This document shows positions 17,695 to 20,357 of a stretch of 20,357 nt of DNA, piece after piece. The DNA lies in assembly GCA_913057885.1 (NCBI GenBank), contig CAJXOI010000001.1, positions 1 through 20,357 on the forward strand, written 5' to 3'. The position numbers and the translations under genes are program-made. A model generated the notes under the pieces. It was given only the letters and a program-made list of their open reading frames with translations. It was not told where the DNA came from and did no database searches. The stretch's first letter is position 1; each line of letters starts with the position of its first letter. The stretch is from an uncultured Micavibrio sp. (GTDB taxonomy: Bacteria > Pseudomonadota > Alphaproteobacteria > Micavibrionales > UBA1664).

Positions 17695-18250
17695 TCACAA
17701 ACGATATGATGCCGTGGCCATTATCCTGCATTGGGTGATGGCCATTGCGTTTTTTTTGATGCTATGCAGTGGCTTTGCATTGGCTTTTATTGACTCCATC
17801 CCGCGATCATTTGCGTTTTCAATGATCCAATGGCATAAATCCCTTGGTCTTATTTTATTAACAGCGTTTTTTGTGCGGATTGGATGGCGTTTGTTTCATA
17901 AACCACCGCCCCTTCCGACGTCATTTAAAAAGCTGGATAAGCGCGCGGCGAAATTGGGGCATTGGGCGCTTTATATTTTTATGTTGGCCATGCCAATCAG
18001 CGGGTGGATTATGGTGTCATCTTCGGTCTATGGCTTGCCGACCTTTATTTTTGGATGGTTCGAATGGCCCCACATTCCTGGCATTGCCGGCAATAGCGCC
18101 ATTAACGACCTTTCCCGCGATGCACATGAAATCATGGCGTGGATTTTTCTGGTGCTAATCGCCATCCACATTGGCGCGGTTTTGAAACATTACGTTATTG
18201 ACCGTGAAAACCTTCTTTACCGTATGTTTTTTACAAAGGGCCAATTATGA
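17684..18250 (+). CDS. Cytochrome b561 family protein (YceJ/CybB-like)
   Basis: A 188-residue four-helix membrane di-heme cytochrome that likely moves electrons between quinol and periplasmic partners. Candidate heme ligands are in I-L-H-W-V-M-A (first helix), W-H-K-S-L-G (second), the G-H-W-A-L-Y helix, and H-E-I-M-A-W plus I-H-I-G-A-V near the end. The ATG at 17684 is chosen over an earlier in-frame start at 17642 because the family normally begins just before R-Y-D-A-V-A-I-I-L-H-W. It sits between two yceI genes, overlapping the first by 11 bases and the second by ATGA. In E. coli a b561 gene (yceJ) is likewise paired with yceI. Confidence 0.92.
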   Translation: MPANHKRYDAVAIILHWVMAIAFFLMLCSGFALAFIDSIPRSFAFSMIQWHKSLGLILLTAFFVRIGWRLFHKPPPLPTSFKKLDKRAAKLGHWALYIFMLAMPISGWIMVSSSVYGLPTFIFGWFEWPHIPGIAGNSAINDLSRDAHEIMAWIFLVLIAIHIGAVLKHYVIDRENLLYRMFFTKGQL

Positions 18251-18795
18251 GATATTATTTCATAGTATTTTTATTCACGCTTTTTTTACCGATAACCGCT
18301 GTGGCAAACTCTTATTCAATTGATTACGATAACAGCCATATCAGTTTTACAGGTACTCACGCGGACGAAGAATTTACGGGCAAGTTTGAGGACTGGGCCG
18401 CAACCATCAATTTTAATGAGGATGATTTGGAGAATTCAACCGTCACTGTGACTTTTCAAACCGAAAGTGCCAAAACAGGGAATGCCATGTATGATGGCAC
18501 CTTGCCCCATGGTGATTGGTTCGACATCAAAAATCACCCCGAGGCCACCTTTAAAAGCCAATCTTTTTCAAAAACAGATATTGGCTTTCAAGTGACCGGC
18601 ATATTGTCGATAAAAGATATAGCAAAAGAAATATCCTTTGATTTTCAATTGGATGGCGATAATCCGACCGTCATGACGGCTTCTTTCCCTATTCACAGAC
18701 TGGATTTTAAAATCGGCGCGGAATCGGATGCCGCCGCCGCATGGGTGTCTGAAATCATCATGATTGATATCGAGGTGACCGCGTCAAAGATGTAA
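18247..18795 (+). CDS. YceI family protein (second, diverged copy)
   Basis: A 182-residue exported protein with a signal peptide (about 1-20, cleavage after A-V-A or A-N) and a YceI fold: Y-S-I-D-Y-D-N-S-H-I-S-F-T-G, F-T-G-K-F-E-D-W, then G-D-W-F-D-I-K-N-H-P-E-A-T-F-K-S and V-T-G-I-L-S-I-K-D-I. It differs from the first copy: the V-S-H-L-G segment is replaced by G-T-H-A-D-E-E, and it resembles the b561-associated YceI branch. Its ATG overlaps the cytochrome stop (ATGA), implying coupled synthesis, so the two probably work as a pair in the periplasm. Confidence 0.9.
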   Translation: MRYYFIVFLFTLFLPITAVANSYSIDYDNSHISFTGTHADEEFTGKFEDWAATINFNEDDLENSTVTVTFQTESAKTGNAMYDGTLPHGDWFDIKNHPEATFKSQSFSKTDIGFQVTGILSIKDIAKEISFDFQLDGDNPTVMTASFPIHRLDFKIGAESDAAAAWVSEIIMIDIEVTASKM

Positions 18796-18842
18796 TCGGC
18801 TTATTTAATCGTTTTTTTACTGTTTTGAGGTTAAATTAGAGC

Positions 18843-19952
18843 ATGAAATATGCACGGATTGTTACACCTGATGGTAGTTTTTTGACAGACTCCCAATCTG
18901 GTATAGAAGTCCGGTTGCCAAGCGAAAGATTTAAAACAGGTGAAGACGCCAGAGCTTTCCTTCAATCTATCGAACAAAAGCGTGGCCTAAACGGCCTTAA
19001 ATTTTGCTGTTCGCACGAAAGTTGCACAGCAGAAGTTCATTTTAGCAAAGAAGTCAAACGAGCGTCTGGTAAACGGTCAAAAGGCCGTGAAGCGACATGG
19101 GTGTCCAATAATGTCAAAGACCACATCACCAAGTGCCCCGGACCAAGTGAGCGCGCAAAAGCCTACATTCCACATAACGGTCTTCATATTCAAAAAGCCG
19201 CGGAAAAATTGGACGAATTGATTATCCTGCGCCTGAATATGGAGCTTGGTTATAAAAGTGCAAAAAGCCAATTCAAAAAAGAAACAGAAGATGAAAAATG
19301 GCGTAAGGATAGAACTGACCACCATAGCTGCTTCCCTTGCGTAACAATGCAAGATTTCAGCGAAACACTAAAAAATATTGTTCAATTTGGCGGCAAAAAT
19401 GCATTGCAACGCACATACATCACACATGAGGGTATAATTATACCTTTATCCGAATTTATCGTCCGTAACAATGGCCGCGATCGATTGGATATTTTAGATG
19501 GCAAACCAGGGGCGCCAGGTCTTTATACAAAGGCAGAGTGGAGAAAGCGCCACTCTATCTTTTCTGACGACGGCCCCTTTGTTTTTGGGTTTCCAAGATT
19601 GGTCTTTTTCGAGGCCGCACAAACAAGGTATAAACCTCATGACAACCCTAAACGCGTTAATGGCTGGCGTTACGTCATTGAAAACGATAAGCGCGAACGC
19701 GTTACTTATGATCAACTTAACTTGAGTCGCACTGGGTTTGTTGCAGATGATTTTTTTCCAAAGGGCGGGGCTGTATTGGCCAGACCGTTTATTCATCAGG
19801 ATCAAAATTCTGATTATCCTGTCGTTCACTGGTCAATTGAAGGCGAGGAGAATATTGATCGTTCACCATCATATGAGATTACAAAGATTTTATGTTGGAA
19901 TGGACAAAATATTCCCACGCGCACACCACGGCAAATGGCGCTAGACCTCTAA
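18843..19952 (+). CDS. Unrecognised 369-residue protein with Cys/His clusters
   Basis: I cannot place this protein. It has no signal peptide or membrane segment. The N-terminal 100 residues hold a possible metal site: Cys55, Cys56, His58, Cys61 and His66, followed by His94-x3-Cys98. This is loosely like the N-terminal zinc-ribbon/HF-H layout of CoiA-like proteins, but I would not assign it. A second cluster is H-H-x-C-x-x-C at 160-166. A charged helical stretch (115-157) is followed by a mixed aromatic-rich part with [11 protein letters not shown] near 245-255. The ribosome binding site is weak. It follows the yceI operon by 47 bases, and its stop overlaps that of hslU by 4 bases. Length and codon use support a real gene. 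Confidence 0.75.
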   Translation: MKYARIVTPDGSFLTDSQSGIEVRLPSERFKTGEDARAFLQSIEQKRGLNGLKFCCSHESCTAEVHFSKEVKRASGKRSKGREATWVSNNVKDHITKCPGPSERAKAYIPHNGLHIQKAAEKLDELIILRLNMELGYKSAKSQFKKETEDEKWRKDRTDHHSCFPCVTMQDFSETLKNIVQFGGKNALQRTYITHEGIIIPLSEFIVRNNGRDRLDILDGKPGAPGLYTKAEWRKRHSIFSDDGPFVFGFPRLVFFEAAQTRYKPHDNPKRVNGWRYVIENDKRERVTYDQLNLSRTGFVADDFFPKGGAVLARPFIHQDQNSDYPVVHWSIEGEENIDRSPSYEITKILCWNGQNIPTRTPRQMALDL

Positions 19953-20357
19953 AGAATAAACTTACTCAGGTCGGCGTTCCCCGCCAATTCCTTCAACGTT
20001 TCCGACACCTTGTCGGCGGTGATGTGATAAGTTTCACCGGATTTGTCGGGCGCTTCATAGGATATTTCATCCAGTAAATATTCCATCACGGTATGCAACC
20101 GCCGCGCACCAATATTTTCAACGGTACGGTTAATATCTGTTGCCAATCGGGCAATCTCGTCAATTGCGGCTTCATCGAATTCCAAGGTCACATTTTCAGT
20201 TGCCATCAAGGCCTGATATTGTTTGATCAAACTGGCCTCCGGCTCGGTCAAAATACGTTTGAAGTCTTCCTCGGTAAGGGCACGAAGTTCCACGCGTATG
20301 GGCAATCGCCCCTGAAGCTCGGCCAATAAATCGGACGGTTTCGCATAATGGAATGCG
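19949..20357 (-). CDS. hslU: ATP-dependent protease ATPase subunit HslU, C-terminal part (5' end outside the window)
   Basis: The last 135 codons of HslU (ClpY), the AAA+ unfoldase that feeds the HslV peptidase. The frame is open to the right edge, reading [11 protein letters not shown], then [12 protein letters not shown], the E-D-F-x-R-I-L-T-E-P sensor region, the arginine-containing [10 protein letters not shown] near residue 330 of the full protein, and the terminal S-K-F-I-L that docks into HslV. The C-terminus is intact. hslV would be expected upstream, outside the window. The stop overlaps the convergent unknown gene by CTAA. Confidence 0.97.
   Translation of the reverse strand, partial: AFHYAKPSDLLAELQGRLPIRVELRALTEEDFKRILTEPEASLIKQYQALMATENVTLEFDEAAIDEIARLATDINRTVENIGARRLHTVMEYLLDEISYEAPDKSGETYHITADKVSETLKELAGNADLSKFIL

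Overview
The window looks like ordinary chromosome from an alphaproteobacterium of moderate G+C. Evidence for this: HslU ending in SKFIL, an Usg-family protein, a full-length Sua5/TsaC, SapC and ChaB proteins, a DUF3971/YhdP-type AsmA-like protein, and a GroEL with a GGM tail. The species cannot be named from the sequence; a free-living or epibiotic lineage such as the Micavibrionales is only a guess. No transposase, integrase, CRISPR array or phage gene block was seen.

Layout: a partial, AT-richer SGNH hydrolase gene leaves at the left edge (minus). Next come penicillin-binding protein 1A (plus), thioredoxin-dependent peroxidase Bcp (minus), a 1074-residue AsmA-like envelope protein (plus) and tyrosyl-tRNA synthetase (minus). 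A plus-strand run follows: anmK (peptidoglycan recycling) translationally coupled to tsaC (tRNA t6A synthesis), then chaB, an ABC ATPase without a permease, and a tandem-CBS protein. The 350-base gap before recF is RNA-rich. It holds a well-formed TPP riboswitch, a 25-codon ORF whose ATG lies inside the riboswitch P1 helix, an 11-bp hairpin, and tRNA-Arg(CCG). Then recF (plus), usg (minus), the groES-groEL operon with its terminator, a possibly leaderless 60-residue protein, SapC, a coupled yceI-cytochrome b561-yceI operon, an unrecognised 369-residue Cys/His-containing protein and the 3' part of hslU (minus).

Two themes stand out. First, all four convergent gene pairs overlap at their stop codons, three of them by exactly four bases, leaving no room for a conventional terminator between them. 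Second, several leaders carry RNA-type control elements: the orphan TPP riboswitch, a terminator just before the SGNH gene, and inverted repeats before the CBS gene and groES. The TPP riboswitch, which has no thiamine gene behind it, is the observation most worth following up.
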